Of a stretch of 64,000 bases of DNA, positions 37,986 through 51,230 are shown piece after piece. How positions within the stretch are numbered: the stretch's first letter is position 1; every line of letters begins with the position of its first letter. Source of the DNA: Eudorina sp. 2006-703-Eu-15 (Eukaryota > Chlorophyta > Chlorophyceae > Chlamydomonadales > Volvocaceae); NCBI GenBank assembly GCA_003117195.1, contig BDSI01000006.1, positions 1,486,238 through 1,550,237 of the forward strand, read 5' to 3'. The notes under the pieces were generated by a model. It had not been told where the DNA came from and searched no databases. It worked only from the letters and a program-made list of their open reading frames with translations. Position numbers and translations under genes: made by a program.

Positions 37986-40900
37986 CTTGTATTCTCTTTC
38001 CTTGCTTTCCAAATCGCAACATTGCTACCGTACGTGTCTTTGACGGGTTGGACGGTGTTTTTGATTGGGTGCAGGTGGTCATCGATGGCTGCATCCGGGC
38101 GCCCTGGTTCCGATTGGGCGTCGACTCGCCGGTAGGTATGTGCGTAGGTCCCGCGGAGGCCCGGCCGGGGTCCACATACATGCAGCGAATGACGCGCTTA
38201 TTTCGAACAAGTTACCGCGCACCGCAGGGAGAGGACCGCCGATGGGTGCCATGGACCCAGATGGGTTGATTGAGTGTATGTAGCTGCAGCTGTCCGGGGA
38301 TGTGCAGGTAGAGGAGGAGCGAGCGAGTGCGTGGTGCCTCCATGCATCTTAATTCGGAGTCCGCGACTCCCCCCTCGGCGGCGGGTGATCTACAGCGAGG
38401 GTGGGGCGGTCTATCTGGAACGTGGACCCAACGACGACAACGGGAACTGAAGCGCGAGGCGCAGCGGGATGCGCGAGGCGCACATACACACGGGAACGCA
38501 CCTGCGACACGGTTATGCCCGGAGGCACTCGCCACGAGACTATCATGACCGGGACCCTTTGCGTGCGGGCACGCAGCGCTACAACGTTGATGAGCACCGT
38601 TGCCCGGGGACAGCAAGCAAGAGCTCTTGCTTGCGCGGCCTCTTACCTGCTGGATGGATGGATACGTGTCGCGTGGAAGTGGGGGTCGGGCTCATCGCAC
38701 CCACACGGCGCATACATACCCGTGTCTATCTATCTGGCCCCCAGATAGAAGCCCCTGTCTTCTTCTTGCTTATTCCCCCTAATGAACCCTCCGCCTCAGG
38801 CTGACTGGGCTGCCACCATCCGCTCCTACCCTGCTCCGTGGGCCGAGCTGGAGAGCAGCAAATTCATCATCATGCTGCCTTCCCAGGTGAGGACCAGATG
38901 AATCCGCCGCCGACTACGTACCGTAGCCAAATACAGGAAAGTGCACGCGCCTTACTTGTTCAACTGATGGGTCGTTGGGACGGACGCAGCCACGAGTGAG
39001 GGGCCATGCATGCATCGTGTTGACCACCACACACAAGACACAAACCTCCTACCGAGCGTGCGCCCCCACCGGCTGCATGTGGTTATATACGTTACCCGCC
39101 GCAGGCCATCCGCAACTTGACGGACCCCACGCCGGCGCTCAACCACTGGAACACCGTCCTGGACGCCATGGCCGACCTGGCGAGCATGTCGAGGGAGAGG
39201 GCCAGAGCAGGTCCGTGGGGCGGGCGGGCGGGCTGGCAGTACGTACTGTATGTCCGGGGCCTCTGTATGTGTAATTCGTACCGACCTCGACGACGGGCTG
39301 ACGCAGACTGGGGTCCACATTGTAAAGCAGCAGTGGCCTGATACGGTAGCCGTCGTTATCCCCGCAAGGCTTACACCGCATACATACAGCGCCGTATGCG
39401 GGGTAGCTTGGCAGCCCCCTGCAGCCCCGTAGAGCGCTCATGAGTGTGTCCCCTGCTGGAGTCCGTCGGCAGTGACACGCACTTCCTGCTGACCACCTCA
39501 TTCCTCGGTGGGCTGCCCAGCCACCCTTCCCGGTACAAATAATCATTTCCGGACCTCGCAAACGTCTCACATCGACGCGACCCGGTGTCTGCTGCCGGTG
39601 CGTGTGGTGCCGTACGCCGCAGAGCGCTTCCTGGTGGACGCGCAGATCGGTGGCGGCTGGATGCACTCGGGCTACCCCATCATGGCGTACGACGTGACAA
39701 GCGTGTACAATGTATGTGCGATTAGGGTTGTGTTGTGTACGGCACGTACGGCAGGGATGGGCGGGACGCATTGTTGTATACACATGGGGTCACGCGAAGC
39801 GGAATCGGGTGGAGTCGCTCTCTGTGTTTCCGCGCGGGGGAAAAGTGCCTTTTCGTCCGCACCGAGGCAAGGCTCCCCTGCCGCACCCCTCACATGCAGC
39901 GCCTTGCATACATATTGACGCCCCGCTTGCTGATGATACCGCCGTGTGTGTGTCGACATGTATTCTTTGCTTGGGCGGCGGCGCTCCTGTGTATGTGGCC
40001 TCCGTGCATTCTGTTGATGAATGGCGCAGGAGCTGCTGGACGTCACCTACCTGAAGGTAAGCGCTAAGCTGCTGCTGCCGGTACCGGTTTGCGAGCGCTA
40101 CGCTCCTTCCTGTACAGTGCGCGGCTGCCGACATGCATGGCGACCTACCCGCATACGGTACATGTTGGGTGACGAAGGGGCTATGCGCTTTCCGGTTAGG
40201 GCGAGGGGGCGTTTGAATTGCGGCCGCGACGAGTGAGAGCACATTAGCAGAGTCGTATGATGCGCGTGTCGACGAGCGAGGGTGCCACACGCCGAGCAAC
40301 GCACGCACAAGCAACACGCAATGCAGGGGGACGTGCGTGGCAGGTGGTACGTCGTCCCTTTCGCATGAGGAGGCGGACATGGCAGCAGGCAAAGGCAGCC
40401 ATCAGCGCTCCACACAGTAGCCTGTACGCACGCACACATGCGCGCGCTTTGTCGCGTCGTTTCTTTTACATACACACTCGCTACGGCAAGCTAGGATGAC
40501 CTTCTGCAGCGAGCACGCAGACATACCTCATTATGTCTACACCGCCTGTTACTCTTTTTATACTCTGCCTGTTACATATTGTGTCGCTGCTGCTGTGGCG
40601 TCACCGCCCGCCCGCCTGCGGCATACACGCAGGCCCATGGCGCCTGGGGGCCCTACCACGAGCTCGGCCACAACCACCAGTGGAGCGAGATGCAGGTGCG
40701 TGTGTGTGTGTGTTATTTAAGCAGGCAGAACAGGAGTGCGTGATATGCGAGGGACCGAGCGGTTCCCATTAATTTGCCCGTATGCGTGCAAGAATAACCC
40801 AAAGCCCGATCCCTAAAATGAATAGAAGGCTGCGGTGTCGGAAGAGCGCTGTCGAGGTGCGTGTGTGTGTGCGTAGCTCGGTGCGTGTGTGGGTGGGGCC

Positions 40901-43900
40901 GCAGCGCCCCGTCCCCCCTCTCCGCCGCGTACTAAAAGGTCGGACCGGGAGTGATCGGGTTCGATTGGTCGCACACTGCTGCGAGCCGCGATTACGTTAT
41001 TGGCGGTTGCTAGATCGCCGGGAGGTACGCCGTGCTGCGTGCGTGCGTGGTACGGCAGGCGTGCAGTGGCCGACCGACCTGCTGGCCCCTGATACACACA
41101 TACGCCATGTCTCGTGAAACGTTCTTTCCTACATGGTAGTTGAGCTAGCCGGTTGTGCGCGAGGCGCCCAGGCCGCGAGCGCGCAATCACTCGCTTAGTG
41201 TGAAGGATGCATGTAGTGCGACGGATGTCCGTTCGGTGATGGGCGAGCGAGACGGGTACGCGATGGGTGCACTCGCTCTGGCGCCGCACCAGCCAGCCCG
41301 GACAGAACCTTGTAGTCTTAACCCAGCCCAGCCCGAGTGGGAGGAGCTGCGCTGCACATGCATGCATGGCGCACGCGCGCTCCTATCACAATGGGCGCTG
41401 CAGCGCTGCGGCGCTGCGGCATATCTCCATCTGCGCCCCTGCGCTCTCATGTCTGGTCGTTGCTGCCTCCAAGCAACGGATCTCTAGGATGGGTCGGGCG
41501 CGGGCGCGCCCCACGCACCTTGCTTGCCACGTTGGTGGGCCACCGTCGATCGCCGCCGCCGCGGGCGCACACCCCTGCATCCATCCATCCATCCTTGGGC
41601 GATGTCTCACCCTCAGGACGCACCTCGCGTGGTTTGTATGTGCGTGTTCGCGCCGCCGCATACACTTGACGTACAGGGACACGCGCCACCCGACCCCTGC
41701 CTCACTCCCGCGCGCCCGCCGCCTGCCCTCACCGACCCCACTGCATTGCAGTTCTCCGGCACCACGGAGAGCTTCGTCAACTTGTTCACCGTCTACGCCC
41801 TGGTGAGCGCACCTCGCTCCTCATGTCCGCCGCCGTGTGTGTTGTTGCTTGTGCACCGCCCTGAGAACGTCGGCGGTGTACCTGCGTGTGGGGAAGAGGG
41901 CCAGGCAGGCGCCTCCCGAACATGGCTCGTCGCTGGCCGCCTTGCATCGTAGCTAGTAGCCTAGCGGCGAAGGCAGTCGGTCATCATTCAGCGCCCGCGC
42001 GGCGCCCGCGTGGTGTGGAAGCGGCCGCTGATGAGCACATGCAACGTGCTGCTGACATTGATTGGTTGGGTTTCGCCTCGTGTTGGCACGGGTTGTGCAA
42101 GCCAGCCACCCACCGCGTTCATTTCGCTCGCTCGCCGCCGTCCATCCTCGCTCGCCTGCAGGAGAGCACGGGCGTTCCCCAGACCGGGTGGGAGAACTGG
42201 GGCGCTGTGTCGCCGGCGGGGCGCGCCGCCAACCGCGCCACGTACTTGGCGAGCGGCGCCAAGTGGAGCACCGATTGGAGCGTGTGGGTGGCGCTGGATA
42301 CCTACCTGCAGGTGCGCACATATACATACGTACATACACCTGGCTGGGGAACGGGCTGCTGGATGGGTAGCCTGTGGGTTGACTACTAGCTGGGGGATGA
42401 CCGCGCGTTTATTAGAAACGTGCGGGGTGCTTGTGGAGGTAATTAACGGCGGTGGGACGCCGGGTGATGAACGAAGTGCGTGTGTTGCTGTGGTGTGGCG
42501 GCCTGCGCAGTCTGGGGGCGTAACACACAAAGGGGGTGGTCCGCCCGTGAAAGGCAAAAGCCGAAGGGTGGCGCGCGTGGGGGGGGGGGTATGGATTGGG
42601 GAACCGATGCGTGGCACAGGAGTCAATACGCGACCCAAGTTACTTACCATACATACTTGAATTATGCGCTCACCGTTACCCCGGTGGGGGGGGGGGAGTC
42701 GGCCATTGTCGGTCGCTGCGGCGCGGCCTGCTGATGTTTCTTTGCTAGCTTGAGCCGCCGGGCGCTTGCTTTGCGTTCCGTCGGCCCCACCGCGTGATGC
42801 ACCCCACGCCCACCAGCGCTCATCAAATGGGCGCCGCGTGCGGGTGTGTGTGTGTGTGTATTGCTTGGGCATGTGGGTTATGCTGTTTTGCGGCTGACGA
42901 CGCACGCACTTCAGGTTAAACCTAGGCCCCCGTCCCTCGTGCCGCTACGCACCCGGTCTGCCCCGGCGCCTGCCTGCACTCGCAGCTGCGGGACGGCTTC
43001 GGCTGGGACCTGTACAAGAACATGTACACCACCTACCAGAACTTCAACTACTCCGCGGTGCGTACGTGGGCACGTGTGGCGGTCTATCTGGCCCTTTTGT
43101 GGCCTGTTTGCCTGTCTTTCTGTCTGTTTGTCTGCTTGTGCACTTTTCTTCCAGCAGCGCATCGTTGTCGATCGCTCTTTGCTTGTGCCAGCCACCTTGC
43201 ACCCTCAAACCCTTAGACTGAAAACCCTTAGAAACCCTAAGACTGACAAGCAACAAAAGGCGAGTAGGGCATGTGCGTCTCCTCCTCATCACACATACCG
43301 TACATGTTTGAGCGCCGCGGTGACATTACACATGCATGCGGCGGCAACCTATCCTGGGTGGGTGAACCAAATTCGCTCCACACGCACACGCACGGCGGGT
43401 TTCTTTTATTGATACTTGGTTTGGGCCGGGCGGGTCCCTTACCTAAACACGCACCACTCAACGCACGCGCCCGTTCTTGCTTGCTTTGGAACAGTTGCCG
43501 GACAGTGACAACGTGCAGCTGTTCATCCAGACGTCGAGTGCGGTTGCAGGTGGGCAGCAGCGGGTTGGTTGGTCGGTCGGTCAGTTGGTTGCGTGCTTGG
43601 GTGGTGGGCTGCGAATGGGTTAGTTACCCTCTCTCTGATTCAAGACGTGGAAGCGTGCACGACATCTTCGCTCGAGCCAGGCGACGTGCCTCTCAGACCG
43701 ATCCGTCCCTCTCAATGCTACCAAAGCACCAAAGCTTAACGGATGCCTGCTTTGGTCGTCTCCTCCGACGACCCAGCAGCAGCTGACCTCCAGACGTCCG
43801 CGTGGCCCCCCTGACCGGCCGGTGTATGTGTCACACACCCCGTTACAGGGTACAACCTTGTCCCTTTCTTCAAGGCATGGAACTTCCCTATCACCGACAA

Positions 43901-46308
43901 GACCACCAATGTGACGTCGTCGCTGCCGGTCTGGACGGCCAACCCCATGAGGTGAGCGAGGCAAAGTCGAGGGACGTTAGTTGCCAAATACCTCTTTAGG
44001 TGGTCATGCATGCGTGTGGTATTACAGCGTTTTGTATCGATGTGTACGATGTCTCATTCCGCAAGATCAAGATGCATGGGCACACGTACGCGCATGGTAC
44101 GGTAACACCAAACACGTTAGTTCTTATAGGATGTTTAGTTGGGTTACTACGCTTTAGCGTTTTGAGAAGATGCATGGTATCGTGCCAGGCAAGCTGTCAT
44201 GCTTCGATCCTCTCATCCCCGCCGTGACCCTTCCTACCTGTTATGTTGTGCTAACGAACTAACCCCTCCGTCATCGCCGCTTCACAGCAACTCGACAAAC
44301 ACATCGGCATCCGTGCCGCCATCGCCGCCGCCGAAGTCCTCACCTCCGCCTTCCTCCGCACCTCCCTCACCACCGCCACCGCCTCGACCCACCAACACAA
44401 GCAACGCAACGGGCTCGTCAAATGCCACCGTCCCCAGCAGTAGCAGCCCACCGCCGCCGCCGCCCTCGCAGCCGTTGCCCTCCAGCCCGCCCCCGCCGCC
44501 GTTACCTGTCGGGTTCTGCCGCAACACGGACGCCGCCTGCGCGGCCTGCAGCAGCACCCCCAACGTCTCCGACGTCACGGCGTGTCGTACATGCGTCGGT
44601 ACGATGCGGTACCAGCAAAACGCTAATCCGTACTTGTGTCACGAGTGCGCCCGGTACGGCGCGACGGATCCGGCCGTACAAGGCGTCTGCATGACGGAGT
44701 GCGTACCGACAGCAGTGGCCACGGGTACGTGCGTGTGCGTGTGCGGCGATGTACGACAAACCGACACTGCACCACGTGCACTGCATCGTCATTTTTCCAA
44801 ACGAGTAACCGTCTACTTGGAGCCAAGCGTGTGGCCTACACGCATGGCATGATGGGTACTTACGAGTAAAAGCAGCACGGCGTGGGTGCGGGTGGGGATA
44901 CGTAACCGGAGGCGGACACGTGGCATGTCGAATGTGTGATCGTCCACAACACTGCATGCCGTGATGCGCCGCCGTGATCCGTCCAAGCATGGAAGGTGGG
45001 TTAGTTGCGTCCGTCCCCGGACTGGACCGGACCACGACAAAGCTGACAGTTAAGGCTGGCAGTTATGCATAGTTGACAGTTATATTTACAGTTAGTTACC
45101 TGCGGTGCACCGGGACCCGGCGACCGGGGCCGGTATCTATCAGCCCCCGGGCGGGGCCGCCGAAGGAATACCGCGGAATCAGCCAGCGTGCGCGAGGAAC
45201 CTGCTGGAGCAGCCAGCAGCTCCGCAAAGCACCGCTAACCTTCACATCACCGGCCCGCGCCGCGCGGGTGCGTGGGTCGTGTCGCTCGAGGAAAGGATGC
45301 CACTTCATGTCCCGGCAGAGAGACTGGCGTCGGTGTGATTAGCCATCAAACCAAGGGTGTGGCAGTTGCGTGAGGCTCGCGCGCCCCCTCCCCTCCGCTC
45401 CCCTACCCTGCACGCACACAGGCACCTCCTGGGCCTGCTCCGTCATCTGCGCCAACGCGCTCAACGTCATGGACGACCCGGTCCTGGCGCGAGGGTGCGC
45501 GGGCTGCGTCAACTCCACCACGGACGGCTGGGCGTGTGCACGGTGCATCGAGGTAGGTGGGACTGATGAGTGTGTCTTGTGTAGTACATGTGTGTGTTTG
45601 AGTGCGTGTGCGCCAGCGCGGTCGGTGTCATGCACCGGTCTATCTGTGTTGTCCCAGCGGGCGTGCCTGCGTCTTCTAGTCACCTGCTTGCCCTGCACCG
45701 CCGCGCGCTGCGTTTTGTTCGCTTTGCTTCTTGTGGCAATCACGGCCTATGGTTGGAGGCGTTCACATACAGGGTGACGGAGACGCTGCGTTAGGCGTTT
45801 GGTGCGTGGTAGCTAGCTAGGGGGGCCGATGTTTGAATTGGGGCACATGCAGGGCTGCTGCTGCGGTGTGTTTCACGCACTGTAAATCGGGAGAATGCAT
45901 TGCAGATGAATGTGATGAAGTACATGCATATGACCTTTGAGCTCGAAAGCCACTGTGGGGTCGCCAGCAAGCTTGTCTCCGCGCCGCGTCCTCGCTGTTG
46001 AGCCCGCGCGCCGCCGCCCAGCCACTTGGTCCCCAACAACCCGCCTTTCGTTTTTCGTTACGTGAACTAACCCTACCTACCTGCCACCCCACCCCATGCC
46101 ATCCTTGCAGGCGACCCGCTGCCAGGCCGACTGGCGCCAAGCCCGGCAGGATTGCTTTGACTGTGTAGCCAGCGGTGTGGATGGCGTGATCTGCGCCAAC
46201 TGCGCCCAGCTGGGTGACTCCGCCGCGAGGGCGGCCTGCATGAGCTGCACGAACGTCGCCCGGAACGCGTACCCAGCGAACGGCATCAGCACCTCCGCTT
46301 CGGGCTGA
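31578..46308 (+). CDS. Secreted M60-family (TCAF/enhancin-like) metallopeptidase with Pro-rich hinge and Cys-rich tail
   Basis: Complete 24-exon gene, 1,080 aa. Exons: 31578-31896, 32223-32375, 32858-32951, 33510-33598, 34059-34180, 34447-34503, 35238-35301, 35691-35863, 36600-36878, 37603-37767, 38075-38131, 38800-38886, 39105-39210, 39521-39711, 40030-40056, 40633-40695, 41752-41802, 42162-42311, 42986-43057, 43495-43549, 43849-43951, 44288-44724, 45422-45552, 46111-46308. All junction phases agree. Residues 1 to about 30 form a signal peptide (LLFSTALFTL, then AQSQA). A TCAF-like N-terminal domain follows (RIIAIGHEG, GHAWYWGYTHPGANIF). The M60 domain has GGGWMHSGYPIM, the zinc site HELGH (670-674), E688 in GTTES fitting HExxHx(8,28)E, FGWDLYKNMY and YNLVPFFKAWNFP. 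Residues about 826-902 are a (S)PPP hinge like that of pherophorins. Residues about 903-1070 hold 22 Cys mostly as CxxC/CxxxC pairs. It probably cleaves glycoproteins in the periplasm or extracellular matrix. The exon 13/14 join is the least certain. Confidence 0.93.
33220..33255 (+). repeat. GGGGTCCGCTGTAAC-family repeat end with (ATTC)n tail
   Basis: GAGCGGGGTCCGCTGTAACG followed by four ATTC-type units. It is in intron 3 of the M60 peptidase gene, in the sense orientation. Only the last about 20 bases of the element plus the tail are present. Confidence 0.7.
36007..36050. repeat. Perfect 21-bp inverted repeat with 2-nt spacer
   Basis: Left arm 36007-36027 and right arm 36030-36050 are exact reverse complements (left arm begins TAGGTAGTGTACATTGCTAC), spacer CA. 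It lies in intron 8 of the M60 peptidase gene. As RNA it would form a tight hairpin; as DNA it is a near-continuous palindrome. Confidence 0.9.
37953..37988. repeat. (CTGC)n microsatellite
   Basis: About eight CTGC units in intron 10 of the M60 peptidase gene. Similar short runs occur in neighbouring introns (GGCT near 34998-35035, CATG near 37385-37412, ACGC downstream near 47036-47056). Confidence 0.85.
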
Positions 46309-49300
46309 GGAACGGACGCGTACGGTTACATGCAAGGCAACGCCCGTATGTACGTACGTCCATCTGGCGTTTTCTTGCTCGCTCGACCGTGCGTAACTCC
46401 TGCATCTTTCAGCCAGCCGCCCCGCCTCGCGCGATCGATGAATTCCTGCAGCGGCGGGAAAGCAGCGATGCGCGGAGGCGACGACGCTGATGAATCCGAT
46501 TTTTGGTATTCATTTGTGAGAGCAGTCGCCACCTGCGACGATGTGTGGGCGGAGCCGTGAGCACCGGGCGCTCGGTGATATGAGGTGCGTGCGTGGTAGT
46601 GGCCTGTCCGTCGGTTTGTCAGGGCGTATGTATGCACATACATGCCGTATGGATGCGTGGCCGCGCGCGGGGTTCGCAACACACGCGCGGCACTACACAC
46701 TGTGACACCGTGCTGTTGTCGTACTTGTTACGTATTTCGGATTCAAGTATTGTCGTACATGCCGTACATGCATATTATGCGCGCGTGTCTCAGAAAGCCA
46801 TGCACGTGCATTGTGCGCGCGCGCTTTGACCGCCGCTGCTGTCCTGCTGCCGTGCGCGCGTCTGTCTGTGTGTGTGCGAATCAAGAGCGAGGGCGCCCTG
46901 CTGGTGCGCACTCCTCCATTCAGCATGCGGCATGCATGTGGGTTCCTTATCAGCGAGATCCCCCACCCGGTGCGTAGGTCAGTTGCTTACATCTCGTACA
47001 TACCACGCACATGCACAACTACCACACACACAACGCACGCACGCACGCACGCACGCGCACAGCTTAGTTCGTTGATTGATAATAATGCGCCGCAAGGTTC
47101 CGCCAATCAACCGCTTTCGGGGGCGCAGACTACCGTACACCCCTATGTCCAGTACCGAATTGTTAGTTCATTCCCTCGTCGGCCTGCTGCTGTTGCGGCT
47201 GGTCTGGCGTGGTGGTGGTAGAGATAGATGAAGAGAATGAATCCATGTCAGCAGGCAGGTGTGTTGCGCGCGCGACTACATGCATACTCCGTGGAGGAAA
47301 CGCTGAGCGTACGTACGTGTTAAAGCCAGTCAGTCATACGTATGGAGGCTGGACGCGCGCAGTAGACCTCACGTACCATCGAGTATTGCACCTGTTTATT
47401 CGGAACACGTTCGTTATTGTTGGGAGTTGGGGGGAGGAGGGGGGCGCGTGACCGCGTGTGCTTTGTACAGCAGCAAGTGAGGAGGGGGTAATGGTGCTCG
47501 TCCATCGGACCTCTTCCAGCTGCCGCTGCTAGTGAGCACGCGAGCCCAGCAGCCTGCGTGCGTGTGGCGCACCTTCATGTATGAGACTACCAGATAGGGA
47601 CTACTTTACTCGTTTCGGTTGGCAGGGAATGTACTTTTTCGTTGGTTGATGGTGCACACTTGATAACCTTCATAACTTGATTTTCTCGCTGCTGCTGACG
47701 AGGTCTAGCTCCTGCTGCTGCTAACAACGCCGCTGCGCCGGCGAGTCGGTTTATGCACGACGCGAGGAAAGAATGTGCGTGCCTGAGGCCTCCTTCACGG
47801 GTTTTGCAGGCAGGCAGCATGCAGGCAGGAGCATCCAGACCTGATCCGCCGGATCGGATAGATCGGAGCCCAGGAGTCCTTGCTTGTTTGGCGGGACCTG
47901 TAGTAGGTGAGCGCTGTAGTAGGAGCGCTACCTGCGTGCCGGGAGGTAGGGTGCTTTGCACTGCATTTCAGGAGCAAGGCCGTATGTACACTGTACGACA
48001 ACTGCTTCACTAAGCTCTCTATGACGGACGGAGAAGCCCAGCCATGCCCGCCCCCGCCAAACCTGAGCAGTGGGTGGAGAGCCCACGTCGCGTCGTGGCC
48101 TGCCGGCGGAACACGCGCCTATCCCGTGCGGGCAACGTCGGTGCTTCGTGGGCCCTGGTTGGGTCTTGGCTGCCCTCAATCAATCACGGACGTACAGCAC
48201 CTGGGATGTCCCCTTAGGGAGCGAGGTCCCGCCAGGCACAGCAGTGGAGGACACCGGAGACAGGTGTCTGAGCTCTTAACAGGGTGTCAAACACATGGCT
48301 CATTACTAGTCCCTTCGAGCTGCACCAGTGAACAGTCTCCTGCCCCGCTGGTTCAGCCCTCGGCGGCTGTGAGGGGAACAGCCCTGGGGCGGATGTCCAA
48401 GGAAGCACCGCCGGGGTAGGCCCTAGACACGGCAGGCTGCAGAGGAGTAGGCTCACAATCAGAGGCTCATTGGCCGGACTCTGATTACTAATCAACCAGC
48501 AGCAGCAGCCTGCCATCGCTGGGTCACGTCAAGCGCGCGCTACTGTATGATCGTAGGTGCCGTACTAACGAATGATTGAACGCAATTTTGAACGAATGAA
48601 CGAACTCAATTTTGATTAGAGCAACGTGTACGTTGTTCAAGGATCGGCAGGTAGGTCATTTCGACGGTGAGATCTTATGGCGGTGCACTCCTAGTGGGCT
48701 ACCAAGAAGGTAGCAGTCGGACCCTTGAAGGAGTGATTCATGGTAATCCGAAACGGACCAGCTGCGTGGCGGCAGCTGACGTCTCATGGTACACCATGAT
48801 CGTTATGCACTGGAGTGCTCTACGACTACGGAGTGGGATGCCAGCATGCCACATTGAATAGTCGGCCGGTCTGGTGCAGTTTCCAGGAAAGGCAATCATA
48901 GCGCACTAGTATCCTGGTGGGGATGCATTTTGTGAAGCACAGCTTCGCTGCATGCCAATGCCCATGTGCCACGAATGTTGCTGACGCGTCTTTCGCTCAC
49001 GAGCAGCGCGGCTGATCATAAAAGTATTCCTTAGATATAAAAGTATATATCGAAAGACGTCTGCTACTTTGCAGAGGTCCTTGTCATAACCGTTATGGCA
49101 GCGTACGAAGTCGGCGACGCAAAACTCAATCAATCTTTGGTATCGGGTAAATTGTGTGACGACACAAATTGATACATTTGTAATCACATGTATTGAAAAG
49201 GATAGCAAGATCTTTGCAGCACCAAGTGCAGAACTCACAAGAAGTGAGACAGCTGTAGGCAGCTTATCATGGGACATTGTTAATACGGGACACCTTCTAA

Positions 49301-50340
49301 GCAAGTGACTGCGAGAGCCTAGCGGACCTTGGCCTCCTGTCAGGCCTACGTGCTGGCCGCGCACCGGGACTCCAAGCAGGTGGCATACGATATGAGCCAG
49401 CCAACATGACCGTCTATCCTCAACACCCATCGGAACCCTACGCGATGTTATGCTGTAGAATACTGTGTGCACCGGAGCACAACGGCGGAGTTTTGTGCGC
49501 AGCAGCAAGTTTGCACCAGCATCTACGGTACAAGTCCAAGTCGCACGGCTACCTCAAATGAACTATGTGAACCAGGAGCATACTTTAGGTAAGAGATGTA
49601 TGTGAACCTCTGCTGAATTGGTACCTCGGAGGAATTAGTGAGAGGCATCGCGCATCGGGGAACGAAAGGGGCAGAAAGCCGGCCAGCCGACGGCTTCGCA
49701 AATAAGTTTGCTTTATGTTGATGTGGAGATGCGTTCGCGGATGATTTCTCATCGACTTACAGCGTTGGGCCACAACAGTGTACTTTTTGCGGCCGTAGAG
49801 CAGTTGAAGGATGCGAGTTGGGTAATCAACACCGGAAAAGCGTCAAGAATTTCTCCTTTTAGTCAAGAGCAGAATTGTGCGTCTGGCTCCTTTCGGAGTG
49901 GTGGCGGTGATGCGGCTCCATACGCACTTGACGCCTACATCAGAAATATGACCGTTGCGCTTCAAATTTATAAGAGAGCGCTGTCATGTGTCTTCACCCA
50001 ACGTCTATTGCTCCGGCTCACAGCACGGGAAGTGTGAAAGTTGCGGACAGGATGTTCCGTTTGAAGCAACAGCCATATTACGTCTTCTCATGGAACGCAG
50101 CCTTGAAGTTCCGGCAACAACAATGACGTTCACTACAGGCGAAGGGCGCATTTCGCTGACCGGGAGCGACGCAGCGCTTGTCAGTCACGTATGCAGTGTC
50201 CTTCTCATGAGGCACCCCACGGCCCCGTCCTTCCGCCTTTGACAACCTTCGCACAGGCACATGCTACTTCCCATCCCTGAAGACACGGCCCTGCCACTCT
50301 CGTAATGATGCCACACCAATGTCAAGGACGCCAACGGACC
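46309..50340. other. Gene-poor region downstream of the M60 peptidase gene
   Basis: No gene could be supported. The first part holds the 3' UTR of the peptidase gene; I saw no TGTAA within the first several hundred bases. An (ACGC)n run lies near 47036-47056. From about 48540 to 50200 the sequence is AT-richer, with scattered frames of 60-200 codons on both strands that match no family I know. Some may be old transposon remnants. Confidence 0.4.
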
Positions 50341-50639
50341 TTTGATCACAAGCTTCTTCTGTTCCCCGAGTCACGCCCCTCATCGCCAACGCCTAAATAT
50401 CTACAGAAGTCGCCCCCGCCTGCGCCGCCCAGCCCTAAGCCGACGTCGTGCGCATCTTAATTCCAAAACGGTCAGTTCGGTTCTGGTGCACTGGTCTTCT
50501 GCTTACCCCTGCGCTCGCTCTCTGCCCCTCCTCCATCCCTCCAGCCTTGCAGAGCGGCAGAGGATGACAACGGAGAGCCTCAGAGAGCGTAATGTCTGGG
50601 CATGGCCGAGTACGCGCGATGGGCCAGTGGATCGAGTAA

Positions 50640-51230
50640 CGCCCTCTGGCTGCGGCGGCGGCGCCGCCGCCGCGGCTGTAGCCGCCGCCGCCGCCGCCTG
50701 CACATGGTCGCGGCGACGCCGCCGCCGCCGCCTGCGCATGGTGGCGGCGACGCCGCCGCCGCCGCCGCCGCCGCCGCAGCCTTTTGTTCGATGGGAGGCG
50801 CGACGACATGTACGACATGTACGTCAGGCCGGAATGCTCTGCTGGGAGGGGCGGGGTAGGGCCTGGATGTGGGAGGGTGGGGTGCGCGGTACCCTCATTC
50901 CACCACGTTCTGCGGCCTCACTAGTTCCCTCGCCCGTCCATTCCCCCGCGGCGGCGCCCGCGCGTCCCCGCACAGGTCGTCCACGTCAGCTTCTTCGCCT
51001 GCCGAAGTGCCTCCCTGGCCCTCTCCGCCGACCGGTGGGACATCCAAGTCCTGCACTCGTTCACCCACATCCCCCTCAAGACCACCGTGCCAAGCCGCAC
51101 CATCCTCAACGGCAGCAGCGGAAGCAGCGGCGGCACCGCGCTCTTGTTCGCGCCCTCTGGCTGCGGCGGCGGCGCCGCCGCCGCCGCTGCCTGCACATGG
51201 CGGCGGCGGCTATGGTGTTATGGCCGCCGA
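50640..51230. repeat. GCC/CGG trinucleotide-rich repeat block
   Basis: Two blocks (about 50641-50785 and 51157-51225) rich in GCC/GCG triplets share CCTCTGGCTGCGGCGGCGGC and CTGCACATGG. They keep long frames open on both strands by composition alone. Between them lies the dispersed repeat at 51041-51125. Confidence 0.65.
51041..51125 (+). repeat. Dispersed repeat, copy 1 (DIQVLHSFTHI frame)
   Basis: Shares GACATCCAAGTCCTGCACTC, TTCACCCACATC, CCCTCAAGACCACCG and GCACCATCCTCAACGGCAGC with 54831-54905. The forward frame reads DIQVLHSFTHIPLKTTVPS in this copy and DIQVLHSFTHIALKTTAPS in the other, so the shared sequence may once have been coding. Confidence 0.7.

Noticed and set aside
40965..40985. 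GGTTCGATT-like tRNA B-box
   Set aside because: No A-box at the right distance and no cloverleaf could be drawn.
48676..48861. Short plus frame with vague RNase H-like spacing (YGGALLVGYQEG ... TSCVAAADVSW)
   Set aside because: No DEDD residues could be aligned and there is no neighbouring reverse transcriptase. Too weak to call.
49708..50242. Small open frames in the AT-richer segment before 50340
   Set aside because: No homology pattern, no introns or good start context; could be pseudogene or chance.
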